DNA of 64,000 nt from Clitopilus passeckerianus (lineage: Eukaryota; Basidiomycota; Agaricomycetes; Agaricales; Entolomataceae). The position numbers were made by a program, and so were the translations under genes. Shown here piece after piece: positions 36,233 through 45,470 of this stretch; within the stretch, counting starts at the first letter, position 1; each line of letters opens with the position of its first letter. The stretch is from the NCBI GenBank assembly GCA_944990035.1, contig CALYLX010000159.1:682001-746000 (forward strand). The letters run 5' to 3'. The notes under the pieces are model-generated. The model had not been told where the DNA came from and ran no database searches. It saw only the letters and a program-made list of their open reading frames with translations.

Positions 36233-36561
36233 ATGCCCGTCAGAGAAGCCCATTGGCACGTTATTCGCTTTCTTGACCACCCTCTCCTGCCAACACCGGT
36301 CGCGATGTTCCGAAAATTATCAAACACAGTAAGTTAGCCTCAAAAAAGTACAGAAACAATGTGTCAACGTCATTGACGCGTCAGGTATTGATGACAGTGG
36401 ACCAATGCATCCCAAGAGCCCACGCCCGTCCGCCCCGGATGGTGTCGTAACGTTGCTTTACAAGATGGGCCGGGAAGACTGGTTCAAGAAATACATCGAC
36501 ATGGAAGGAACTTCGAAGTTTAGGATGCGTATTAACAGGCCGAGCTGGAGCAAGGACCTAT
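36233..36561 (+). pseudogene. Paralog B, 5' part only, cut by retrotransposon E1
   Basis: MPVREAHWHVIRFLDHPLLP from the ATG at 36233 matches paralog A (RIIKFLDHPLLP), and the second exon (PRPSAPDGVVTLLYKMGRED, then WFKKYIDMEG) matches VATLSYKLGQEKWIEKIIDA. The coding sequence stops at 36561 where the LTR of E1 begins (TGTTATG at 36562). The intron joint is also off by one base: donor ACA|GTAAGT leaves phase 0, but the second exon needs phase 1, so the gene may have been damaged before insertion. The rest of the gene should lie to the right of the window, beyond the nested elements. Confidence 0.7.
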
Positions 36562-37046
36562 TGTTATGATTTTGCTTACATGTTTCTCCTTACATACCCC
36601 GGCCCGCTTACCTATGCACGATTACTCACATATGCTGCGCATCACTGCGCATTTTTCATCTTTTTCCATGCTTACTCCGCATCTCTCACGATCGTGAGAG
36701 ACTTATACCTTATCTGACTCTTTCTGACTCGCATCGAGTCATACTGACTCATGTACTTACTCATCATGCTGCGCATGACTCATTACTTACTCAGCATGCT
36801 GCGCATGCGCTATATTTAGAACTACTAGATAGGTATATAAACCTGTACCATTTGGTCAAGGCTCCTCAGCTTGACCTAGGCAATCTACCTAACTGCTTAG
36901 TTCTCTACTTCGCCTTTAAGTCCCTTGCTTCGTCAATCTCACCAGGTCGTCAGTACAGCCGCAGCTGCTGACAAATCTCTGTCTTTGTTTATCAAAGACA
37001 TCGAGCGTAAACAGTATTACCTAAGTTGTTAGGCTCTGCCTTAACA
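36562..37046 (+). repeat. 5' LTR of E1, long form (485 bp)
   Basis: Runs TGTTATGATTT...GCCTTAACA with TGTTA/TAACA ends. It holds a 20-base segment near 36725-36750 (GCATCGAGTCATACTGAC) absent from E2, E4 and E5. The TATA box is TATATAAA near 36835; the predicted transcript start is CAGCTTGACC at 36867. A 20-bp perfect palindrome centred on CACGATCGTG lies at 36682-36701. Confidence 0.9.
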
Positions 37047-37048
37047 AA

Positions 37049-37059
37049 AGGTCAAGCTG
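37049..37059 (+). promoter_or_regulatory. Self-priming primer binding site of E1
   Basis: AGGTCAAGCTG, two bases past the LTR, is the exact inverse complement of 36867-36877 (CAGCTTGACCT), the predicted first 11 bases of the element's RNA. Tf1 of fission yeast primes reverse transcription in this way. No tRNA 3' end match is needed. Confidence 0.7.
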
Positions 37060-37770
37060 TTCAGAAGGCCCGCTCATTGTTAGCGCAGGCCCACCCCACG
37101 ACAACACAGCAGAAGCACGCAACAGGCCGATTGCCGTTGCGGCTACCACTCAGTCACCACGGTCGTACACAGGGCAGACCACCCGCCACGAAATACCACT
37201 CTAGTAGAAGGAACCAACAACGTCTACAAGTTCACCAATGGAAGCTACTGCGGTTTTAATCACAACAATAACCGCTGGTGCTACGCCTCTCTCTCCCTTG
37301 GCAAATTCACATTCACCACCGTTGCCGTTGAAAACAAACACTTCCACGCTCTAGACTTCCCTACCCCTGAACGACCTCATAAGACCCCTGCTATTGTCCG
37401 AGCTCAACGAGAACACGACATTGAAGTAGACGAGGAGGAACAGCGACGCTTCGCACCATTACCCACAGCAATATCCAGGAACCCATCACTAGTCCCGTCT
37501 ACCAGCGCTTCTGTCTTGCCCGAAGAGGAAGAAGAAGAACACCAAGTACAACAACAGCTAGAGGAGAGCCCCACAGCTGAGCCAGAGGAGCGCCCCAGTG
37601 CAGAAACAATTGAACCAGAAACCGATTTCGATTTCGACTACGAAATGTCACAAGACCACAACAACAAGAAGGACATTGGAGCCAAACCCCAAACGTTCTC
37701 CGGAGACCGATCCAAGACCAGAAAGTTCATTCAGGAACTTGAAGACTACCTCATCCTAAACAACCTCAAC

Positions 37771-37801
37771 TGTTAAGGCAGAGCCTAACAACTTAGGTAA
37801 T
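37771..37801 (-). repeat. First 31 bp of the left (3') LTR of E3
   Basis: TGTTAAGGCAGAGCCTAACA and the bases that follow are the inverse of an LTR 3' end. The LTR breaks off at GGTAAT, where E2 begins, and resumes after E2 near 44184 with ACTGTTTACG. GTAAT (37797-37801) is the expected target duplication for E2. E3 itself entered E1 after TCAAC. Confidence 0.8.
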
Positions 37802-38266
37802 TGTTATGATTTTGCTTACATGTTTCTCCTTACATACCCCGGCCCGCTTACCTATGCACGATTACTCACATATGCTGCGCATCACTGCGCATTTTTCATC
37901 TTTTTCCATGCTTACTCCGCATCTCTCACGATCGTGAGAGACTTATACCTTATCTGACTCTTTCTGACTCATGTACTTACTCATCATGCTGCGCATGACT
38001 CATTACTTACTCAGCATGCTGCGCATGTGCTATATTTAGAACTACTAGATAGGTATATAAACCTGTACCATTTGGTCAAGGCTCCTCAGCTTGACCTAGG
38101 CAATCTACCTAACTGCTTAGTTCTCTACTTTGCCTTTAAGTCCCTTGCTTCGTCAATCTCACCAGGTCGTCAGTACAGCCGCAGCTGCTGACAAATCTCT
38201 GTCTTTGTTTATCAAAGACATCGAGCGTAAACAGTATTACCTAAGTTGTTAGGCTCTGCCTTAACA
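37802..38266 (+). repeat. 5' LTR of E2 (465 bp, short form)
   Basis: TGTTATG...TTAACA. TATA box near 38055; predicted start of RNA at 38087 (CAGCTTGACC); primer site AGGTCAAGCTG follows at 38269-38279. Confidence 0.9.
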
Positions 38267-38864
38267 AAAGGTCAAGCTGTTCAGAAGGCCCGCTCATTGT
38301 TAGCGCAGGCCCACCCCACGACAACACAGCAGAAGCACGCAACAGGCCGATTGCCGTTGCGGCTACCACTCAGTCACCACGGTCGTACACAGGGCAGACC
38401 ACCCGCCACGAAATACCACTCTAGTAGAAGGAACCAACAACGTCTACAAGTTCACCAACGGAAGCTACTGCGGTTTTAATCACAACAATAACCGCTGGTG
38501 CTACGCCTCTCTCTCCCTTGGCAAATTCACATTCACCACCGTTGCCGTTGAAAACAGACACTTCCACGCTCTAGACTTCCCTACCCCTGAACGACCTCAT
38601 AAGACCCCTGCTATTGTCCGAGCTCAACGAGAACACGACATTGAAGTAGACGAGGAGGAACAGCGACGCTTCGCACCATTACCCACAGCAATATCCAGGA
38701 ACCCATCACTAGTCCCGTCTACCAGCGCTTCTGTCTTGCCCGAAGAGGAAGAAGAAGAACACCAAGTACAACAACAGCTAGAGGAGAGCCCCACAGCTGA
38801 GCCAGAGGAGCGCCCCAGTGCAGAAACAATTGAACCAGAGACCGACTTCGATTTCGACTACGAA
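38087..38864 (+). other. AUG-free leader of E2, open in the gag frame from 38304
   Basis: From the predicted RNA start to the gag ATG at 38865 there is no ATG in any frame over 778 nt. From 38304, just after a TAG, the gag frame is open and its codons look protein-like (NNVYKFTNGSYCGFNHNNNR, WCYASLSLGKFTFTTVAVEN, then an acidic EEEEEEHQ tract). Gag may therefore start at a non-AUG codon, or the leader may be kept AUG-free so that scanning ribosomes reach 38865. Confidence 0.6.
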
Positions 38865-39794
38865 ATGTCACAAGACAACAACAACAAGAAGGACATTGGA
38901 GCCAAACCCCAAACGTTCTCCGGAGACCGATCCAAGACCAGAAAGTTCATTCAGGAACTTGAAGACTACCTCATCCTAAACAACCTCAACCAACTCGAAG
39001 ATGACAAGAAGATTCGCATCGCCCTATCCTTCCTCAAAGAAGGAACTGCAGCAGCATGGGGATTAGAATTTCACGATAAATATTCAGCAGCTGAAAGGAG
39101 AGCCACCTACGCTGAATTTATCAACCAATTCAAAGAAGCCTTTTCCCCTACCGACGACAAAGCTGCCGCACTCCTCCAACTCAAAGCCTTACGACAGGAT
39201 GGGACAGCTGACGAATTTGTCACCGTCTTCAAGAATATTCTTGCACGAACTGATCTCAGCGGTGACACTGCAAAGATTGAGATCTTCATGGAAGGACTTA
39301 CCCCCAAACTCCGAGAGAAAATTCTCTTTTCCGATTCCCCTCCTACCACATTCGACGATTGGGTCAAGAAAGCCGTCCAGTTTGACAACAACTGGCGACG
39401 TGCCAAGACAATCATGGGACATACCCGTATCATCAAGACATCTGATATGGTCAAAGGTGCTTACAAAACACCTACTGGAGCCCGAGACCCAATGGCTATG
39501 GATGTTGATCGTTTCACCACTGATCCACCCAAACGCCGCCTCACCCAGGAGGAAAGAGAACATCACAAGAAGAACAACTTGTGCTACTATTGCTCCAAGA
39601 AAGGTCACACGATCCAACAATGTCTTCAAAGGAAGAATTTTGGAAGAACCTACCCTAGCAACAATGACAGCCGATTCCACAAGAAACCTGAGAAGGGAGC
39701 CGAGTTGATCAAATATGTCAGAGCAGTCCTAGCTGACATGCCCCAAGAAGAAGCCGCTGAATTCTACACCGAAGCAGAGGCTGAGGGTTTTTAA
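38865..39794 (+). CDS. gag: Gag of E2 (capsid and zinc-knuckle nucleocapsid), intact
   Basis: Structural polyprotein that packages the element RNA. The first ATG gives MSQDNNNKKDIGAKPQTFSG. A retrotransposon-gag capsid domain follows (KTRKFIQELEDYLILNNLNQ, then ALSFLKEGTAAAWGLEFHDK and YAEFINQFKEAFSPTDDKAA). A single zinc knuckle, CYYCSKKGHTIQQC (CX2CX4HX4C), lies in a basic context. The frame stays open upstream to 38304 without an ATG. The stop TAA at 39792-39794 directly follows GGGTTTT, the -1 frameshift heptamer that would lead into pol. Of the three copies fully in view this is the only one without a frame error; E4 and E5 lose bases in a C-run where E2 has four C. Confidence 0.88.
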   Translation: MSQDNNNKKDIGAKPQTFSGDRSKTRKFIQELEDYLILNNLNQLEDDKKIRIALSFLKEGTAAAWGLEFHDKYSAAERRATYAEFINQFKEAFSPTDDKAAALLQLKALRQDGTADEFVTVFKNILARTDLSGDTAKIEIFMEGLTPKLREKILFSDSPPTTFDDWVKKAVQFDNNWRRAKTIMGHTRIIKTSDMVKGAYKTPTGARDPMAMDVDRFTTDPPKRRLTQEEREHHKKNNLCYYCSKKGHTIQQCLQRKNFGRTYPSNNDSRFHKKPEKGAELIKYVRAVLADMPQEEAAEFYTEAEAEGF

Positions 39795-42700
39795 AGAAAG
39801 ACTGCAAAGCCGACGTCAGTACTTCCGCCCGATTGATATTTCCAGTGTACTTGTAGCTACTGATTTTTATGCTGAATCTATGCGTATCCCAATCTCTCTA
39901 CAAGACCCCTAGATGGAAATACAACAATCGCCGCACAAAAGCTCTCATTGACTCTGGAGCGCAAGGGTCATTTATCGACTCCGTCTTCGCCAAGACACAT
40001 CACCTCCCACTACTCCCACTCCGACAACCGATTACAGCACGAAACGTTGATGGCACCCTGAACAAACAAGGAACTATTACCCACTTTACCTGGGTTATTG
40101 CCAAGATAGGGACAGCCATCATCAAGGAAAGATGTTTTGTCACTGGACTCGGGAAAGACCACCTGATTTTTGGATTACCCTGGCTAAAACGGGTAGATCC
40201 AATCATATCGTGGAGCGACGGCACACTCGAAATCGACGAATCACGCATTACCCAACGACTGTCGCAAACATTGATGCGAGCAGTAGACATCAAGCGGATG
40301 AGAGCCATCCGAGAACAACTACTAGAGGAAAACACGCCACCTACCCCAGCACCTGATTGTTCCGAAGAGAATCCCGGAAAATCAGAAGGACTTAGCGACT
40401 ATTTCCGAATAGTCGAAGACGGAGAAGAGATCAATGAAGATTTTCTCATCGCATACTGCCAGAACGAACCGGCAGTCGGAATATTCACCAAGGAGGAACC
40501 CCCACTTACGCAGGAACACACAAAGGATTACCTTGTGTACGGGCCAATCAGGCCAACTACCACAATACGACAGACGGTGGTAACACACCATCCAGCAACC
40601 AGACACCACACACAGCAGGTGTGGATACGTGCGAAAACATCAATTTCGCAAGCTCTGGAACATAAACGAGAAGATAAGGAACCAAAGAAATCCCTTGACG
40701 AAATCATCCCCGACTATCTTCAAGACTACAGAAAAGTCTTTGAGAAAGCAGCATCTGAACGATTCCCACCAAGCCGACCCTGGGATCACGCCATAGATCT
40801 GAAGACAGATTTCGTGCCAAGAGACTGCAAGGTCTATCCGCTCAGCCCCTTAGAGCAAGAAAAACTCGACGAGTTTCTCAAGGAAAATCTAGCCAAAGGA
40901 TACATCCGAGAATCCAACTCCCCACAAGCATCTCCGTTCTTCTTTGTTGCAAAGAAAGACTCGGAAGCGCCTGTGTTGCTGATGCCTGATCCCACGAAGC
41001 CATTTGTGGTGGAAAGCGACGCCTCAAAACATGCAACAGGAGCAGTCCTACAACAACGTGACGCCAACGGATCATGGCACCCATGTGGTTTCATATCTAA
41101 ATCGTTCTCGGAAACAGAACGGAACTATGAAATCTACGACCGAGAACTTCTAGGCATTATCCGCGCATTAGAAACCTGGCGACACTACTTCCATGGATCC
41201 CAACATTCAGTTGTGATTCTATCCGATCACAAAAACCTCACATACTTCCGAGAAGCCCGGAAGTTGAACCGACGACAAGCAAGATGGAATTTGATGCTAT
41301 CCCAGTTTAACATCAAACTTGTACACACCCCTGGTGCAAAGATGATACAATCTGACGCACTATCTCGACGACCAGACCACATCCCAGGTGAAGACACCGA
41401 CAACGAAGACATCATTCTCCTCCCCGACAAGCTCTTCCTTCGCTCAATTGACATTGAACTAAAGGACGAAATTGTACACAAGATGGTCAATGACAAACTG
41501 ATTGTTGACGCCATTCGCACCGCCAAAGAAGACGGACCCCCACCAATCCGATCAAACCTGGAAGACTGGAAATTTGACGATGGCATCTTGTACTACAAGG
41601 ACAAGTGTGTGGTACCAGATGACGAAGACCTCCGAAGGAAGATAGTCCAACGTTATCACGATCTACCCAGCGCAGGACACCTGGACAATTTGGGACACTG
41701 GAAAAGTCCGGAAGGACTACTGGTGGCCAGGGATGTCAGTGTTCATCAAGAACTTTGTGCAGGGCTGTGCAATGTGCCAGCAAATGAAAATCAATCGCCA
41801 CCCCACCGCTCCACCATTAATGCCCATCAAATCCGAAACCACTAGGCCATTTTCGCTAGTGACGTACGATTTTCACGGATCTCCCAGAGAGTGATGGTTT
41901 CGATAGCATTATGGCCGTGGTCGACCATGGAGCTACGAAGGGGCAATTTCATCCCTTGCACAAAGAAAATCGACGCCACAGGAACTGCAAACGCCTACAT
42001 TGACAACGTTTACCGTCGCTTTGGACTTCGACAAAGGAATTTCAGACAGAGGACCTCAATTCGCCTCTAAGTTTTCCAAGAAATGGGACGACTCCTTGGA
42101 ATCAAGCTCAACATGAGCACCGCCTACCACCCACAAACCGATGGTGCGACAGAAAGGATCAATCAGGAGATTGATGCCTATCTCCGCATCTGTGCACAGA
42201 ACCGAATCCTGGTCCAATGGATTACACTCTAGAATTCTCCTACAACAGCCGACACACTCTGTCACCAAACGAACCCCATTCTACCTAATGATGGGATACG
42301 AACCACCTGCACTCCATCAGTTGCTCCCACTAGCAAAATTCCCGCAGTTGACAAACGGATCAAGGAACTTCTGCTAGCGCGATGAAGCAAATGCTGCACA
42401 TGCACTTGCTGCTGCGCATGGCAGAGAAGATCACACGACAGTTCACCCCATTCAAAGTCGGAGAAAAGGTGTGGTTAGAAGCCACAAATCTCAATCAAGA
42501 AACATCTCAAGAAACTAGCACCCAAACGAGAAGGACCCTTCAAGATACTTGAGGTAAAGGACACCTGACCTATAAACTCGACCTGCCAAGACGATGGAAG
42601 ATCCACCCGGTGATTCACGCGTCACTCCGTTACATCTCCACCAAAGCATGGACCCAGCTTCCTAAACCGCCACCTGAAAATCGACGGAATAGAAGAATAC

Positions 42701-42864
42701 GAAATAGAAGCAATTGTGGCCCATCAGAAACAAGGCAAAGGCGACACAGATACCTCGTAAAATGGAAGGGATGGCCATCAGCGGACAACGAATGGATGCC
42801 CGAGTCGGAACTGCGGAGCCAAGAAAATACTCACCGAGTATAAAAGAGGAAGAAACTCACCTGA
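39785..42864 (+). pseudogene. pol: Pol of E2: protease, RNase H, integrase, chromodomain; RT core deleted, 3' half frame-broken
   Basis: Expected to be read by -1 frameshift from gag. The region just after the shift has lost two bases compared with E4. Protease: ALIDSGAQGSFIDSVF near 39945. The RT entry [11 protein letters not shown] is joined directly to [20 protein letters not shown], so 236 residues with the whole palm and the YMDD box are gone, in frame, across a shared GGAAGC. RNase H ([20 protein letters not shown]) and the linker (LSRRPDHIPGEDTDNED) remain readable to the integrase zinc-finger region, where single-base losses begin near 41680. Integrase and the chromodomain (HRYLVKWKGWPSADNEWMPE) survive only in pieces in different frames. 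Not functional as written. Confidence 0.85.
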
Positions 42865-42902
42865 CACCACATAGCAAACCCACTCACATCCACTATATAA
42901 CA

Positions 42903-43720
42903 ATGTCTCAAAATGCCTCTTCTCTGACCGCACCATCATCCGCAACACCTTCAAATCCGATACCGCTATTACGGCGCTCCGTCATATACTGCCTGGAGCA
43001 GCAACGACAACCCTCTCACCGCTGTGGGAGAACAGAACCCTCACCAAAACCGACGAACCGAAACTCGCAGAAGTGGCTCGTCTGCGCCACCAATTTGCGA
43101 AAACCACTGACGATCTTGATCAACTTTTGGACAAAGTTGATCGAGACGGAGAGACCCTCAGACCTCTTCTTTGCTATTGGAGGAACAGCTTTCCTCGAAT
43201 TCTTCAACGACAAAACTGGTTCAACAACCCAGAGCAGACTTGAAACCCTGCCTCCAATCCCTGGGGCCTGAGGAAAGTCAAGAAGAGAAGTCACAATCCT
43301 CACTGCACGTCAAGTTTGCGGAACCCGAGCATTTCCTCCGTCACCAATTTACACACGCCGCAAAATAAAACATAACCCCTCGAAAAGAACAGAACGACAA
43401 CAAGGAAAACATCAATCCCAATGGCAAACCCTCCAACGCCATACCTCTCCATTCGAAAGCCCACCAGAGTCCGACTCACCAACGCTGGTGAACCTTCCCT
43501 CGACAGTATCGTCCCAGAGGCGCCGCGCACCGATCCTGCCAACAGACCACCACCACCCAGATGGTTCAGATGCTACATTTGTGGAGGCAGACACCGACAG
43601 TGTCATTGCTTTCGTTTGTGTGTCGTCTGTGCCATCATCGTGGCCCAGGCCATTACCCGGTTAGCTGCCCACCGCTACCACAAGGGCATAGACCGTCACT
43701 GGGGTAAAGGAAGGAATTGA
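42903..43720 (+). pseudogene. Third ORF of E2, frame-broken
   Basis: The same extra gene as at 50852-51724 in E5. MSQNAS starts after the pol stop and the zinc-knuckle part (RWFRCYICGGRHRQCHCF) is readable near 43560, but the C-terminal Cys-His module is in another frame and several small deletions break the middle. The zone is error-prone, so the damage may be partly technical. Confidence 0.65.
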
Positions 43721-43751
43721 AGTCAGGAGACTTCAACGATAGCGAGGGTAA

Positions 43752-44183
43752 TGTTATGATTTTGCTTACATGTTTCTCCACATACCGGCCCGCTTACCTA
43801 TGCACGATTACTCACATATGCTGCGCATCACTGCGCATTTTTCATCTTTTTTATGCTCTCATCTCACGATCGTGAGAGACTTATACCTTATCTGACTCTT
43901 TCTGACTCATGTACTTACTCATCATGCTGCGCATGACTCATTACTACTCAGCATGCTGCGCATGTGCTATATTTAGAACTACTAGATAGGTATATAAACC
44001 TGTACCATTTGGTCAAGGCTCTCGCTTAGGCAATCTACCTAACTGCTTAGTTCTACTTTGCCTTTAAGTCCCTTGCCGTCAATCTCACCAGGTCGTCAGT
44101 ACAGCTGCTGACAAATCTCTGTCTTTGTTTATCAAAGACATCGGCGTAAACAGTATTACCTAAGTTGTTAGGCTCTGCCTTAA
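43752..44183 (+). repeat. 3' LTR of E2, deletion-rich
   Basis: TGTTATG...GCCTTAA. Same short form as the 5' LTR but 33 bp shorter through scattered small deletions. The terminal CA and the target duplication are blurred at 44182-44188. Confidence 0.85.
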
Positions 44184-44589
44184 TGTACTGTTTACGCCGA
44201 TGTCTTTGATAAACAAAGACAGAGATTTGTCAGCAGCTGCGGCTGTACTGACGACCTGGTGAGATTGACAAGCAAGGGACTTAAAGGCGAAGGAGAACTA
44301 AGCAGTTAGGTAGACTAGCCAGCCAGCTGAGCCTTGACCAAATGGTACAGGTTTATATACCTATCTAGTAGTTCTAAATATAGCGCATGCGCAGCATGAT
44401 GAGTAAGTACATGAGTCAGTATGACTCGATGTGAGTCAGAAAGAGTCAGTTAGGTATAAGTCTCTCACGAATGTGATGTAAGCATGAAAAAAGATGAAAA
44501 TGCGCAGTGATGCGCAGCATATGTGAGTAATCATGCATAGGTAAGCGGGCCGGGTATGTAAGGAGAAACATGTAAGCAAAATCATAACA
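44184..44589 (-). repeat. Main part of the left (3') LTR of E3, long form
   Basis: Carries the inverse of the extra segment found in E1 (CAGTATGACTCGATG near 44416) and the E1-type GCGCATGCGC next to it, so E3 and E1 share the older LTR form. Many small deletions. Confidence 0.8.
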
Positions 44590-44621
44590 TTACCCTCTCA
44601 CTATCGTTGAAGTCCCCTGAC

Positions 44622-45435
44622 TTTAATTCCTTCCTTTACCCCAGAAATGACGGTCTATGCCCTTGTGGTAGCGTGTGGCAGCTAACCGGGTAATGGCCTG
44701 GGCCACGATGATGGCACAGACGACACACAAACGAAAGCAATAACACTGTCGGTGTCTGCCTCCACAAATGTAGCATCTGAACCATCTGGCTGGTGGTCTG
44801 TTGGCAAGTATCCGTGCGCGGCACCTTCTGGGACGATACTGTCAAGAGGGAAGGTTCACCAGCGTTGAGTCGGACTCTGGTGGGCTTTCGAATGCGGAGA
44901 GGTATGGCGTCGGAGGGTTTGCCATTGGGGTCGATGTTTTCCTTGTTGTCATTCTGTTCTTCGGCGAGGGGTTATGTTTTATTTTTGCGGCGAGTGTAAA
45001 TGGTGACGGAGGAAATGCTAGGGTTTCGCAAACTTGACGTGTAGTGAGGATCGTGACTTCCTCTTCTTGACTTTCCTCAGGCCCCCAGGATTGAAATTTC
45101 AAGTCTGTCTCTTCCGGGTTGTTGAACCAGTTTTGTCGTTCGTGAAAGAATTCGAGGAAAGCTGTTCCTCCAGTAGCAAAGAAGAGGTCTGTGAGGGTCT
45201 CCTCCGTCTCTCGATCAACTTTGTCCAAAAGTTGATCAAAGATTGTCAATGGTTTTCGCAAATTGGTGTGCGAGCGAGCCACTTCATTGCGAGTTTCGGT
45301 TCGTCGGTTTTGGTAGAGGGTTCCTGTTCTCCCACAGCGGTGAGAGGGTTGTCGTCGCTGCTCCAGGCATATGCGTACGGGGCGCCGTAATAGCGGTATT
45401 GGATTTGAAGGTGTTGCGATGATGGTGCGGCAAAT
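44622..45435 (-). pseudogene. Third ORF of E3, heavily damaged
   Basis: Pieces match the E5 copy (EEEVTI near 45050, FRKPLTI-type text near 45240, VCRLCHHRGPGHYPVSC near 44680), but the start codon region is deleted and frames change often. It lies in the deletion-rich zone. Confidence 0.6.
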
Positions 45436-45470
45436 TATATAGTGGATATGAGTGGGTTTGCTATGTGGTG

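Larger units (their letters stand above)
36562..37770 (+). mobile_element. Retrotransposon E1 (Ty3/gypsy chromovirus), left end; outermost element of the nest
   Basis: Contains the 5' LTR, primer site, leader and the start of gag, up to 37770, where element E3 interrupts it in the gag codons for LNNLN. The five host bases before it are CCTAT, the expected target duplication; its partner is outside the window. The LTR is the long 485-bp form shared only with E3. The leader carries one ATG (near 37238, CAATGG) that other copies lack. Confidence 0.85.
37802..44183 (+). mobile_element. Retrotransposon E2 (chromovirus), inserted in the LTR of E3; RT core deleted
   Basis: Two LTRs (37802-38266 and 43752-44183) bound a 5.5-kb interior with gag, pol and the extra third ORF. 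It is shorter than E4/E5 (about 7.2 kb), mostly because of a 708-bp in-frame deletion in RT at about 40966. From about 41680 onward it is full of small deletions, unlike its clean 5' half. The short-form LTR places it with E4 and E5, the younger set. Confidence 0.88.

Noticed and set aside
37047..37062. A tRNA-type primer binding site after the LTR
   Set aside because: The bases do not look like a tRNA 3' end complement, whereas an exact 11-base match to the element's own predicted RNA start exists.
43752..44600. Head-to-head inverted LTRs at 44.18 kb as a chimeric read or large palindrome
   Set aside because: The first 31 bp of the inverted LTR are found at 37771-37801 directly before E2, followed by the expected GTAAT, and the LTR type of the right arm is the E1/E3 long form. 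Insertion of E2 into the LTR of E3 explains everything without an assembly fold-back.
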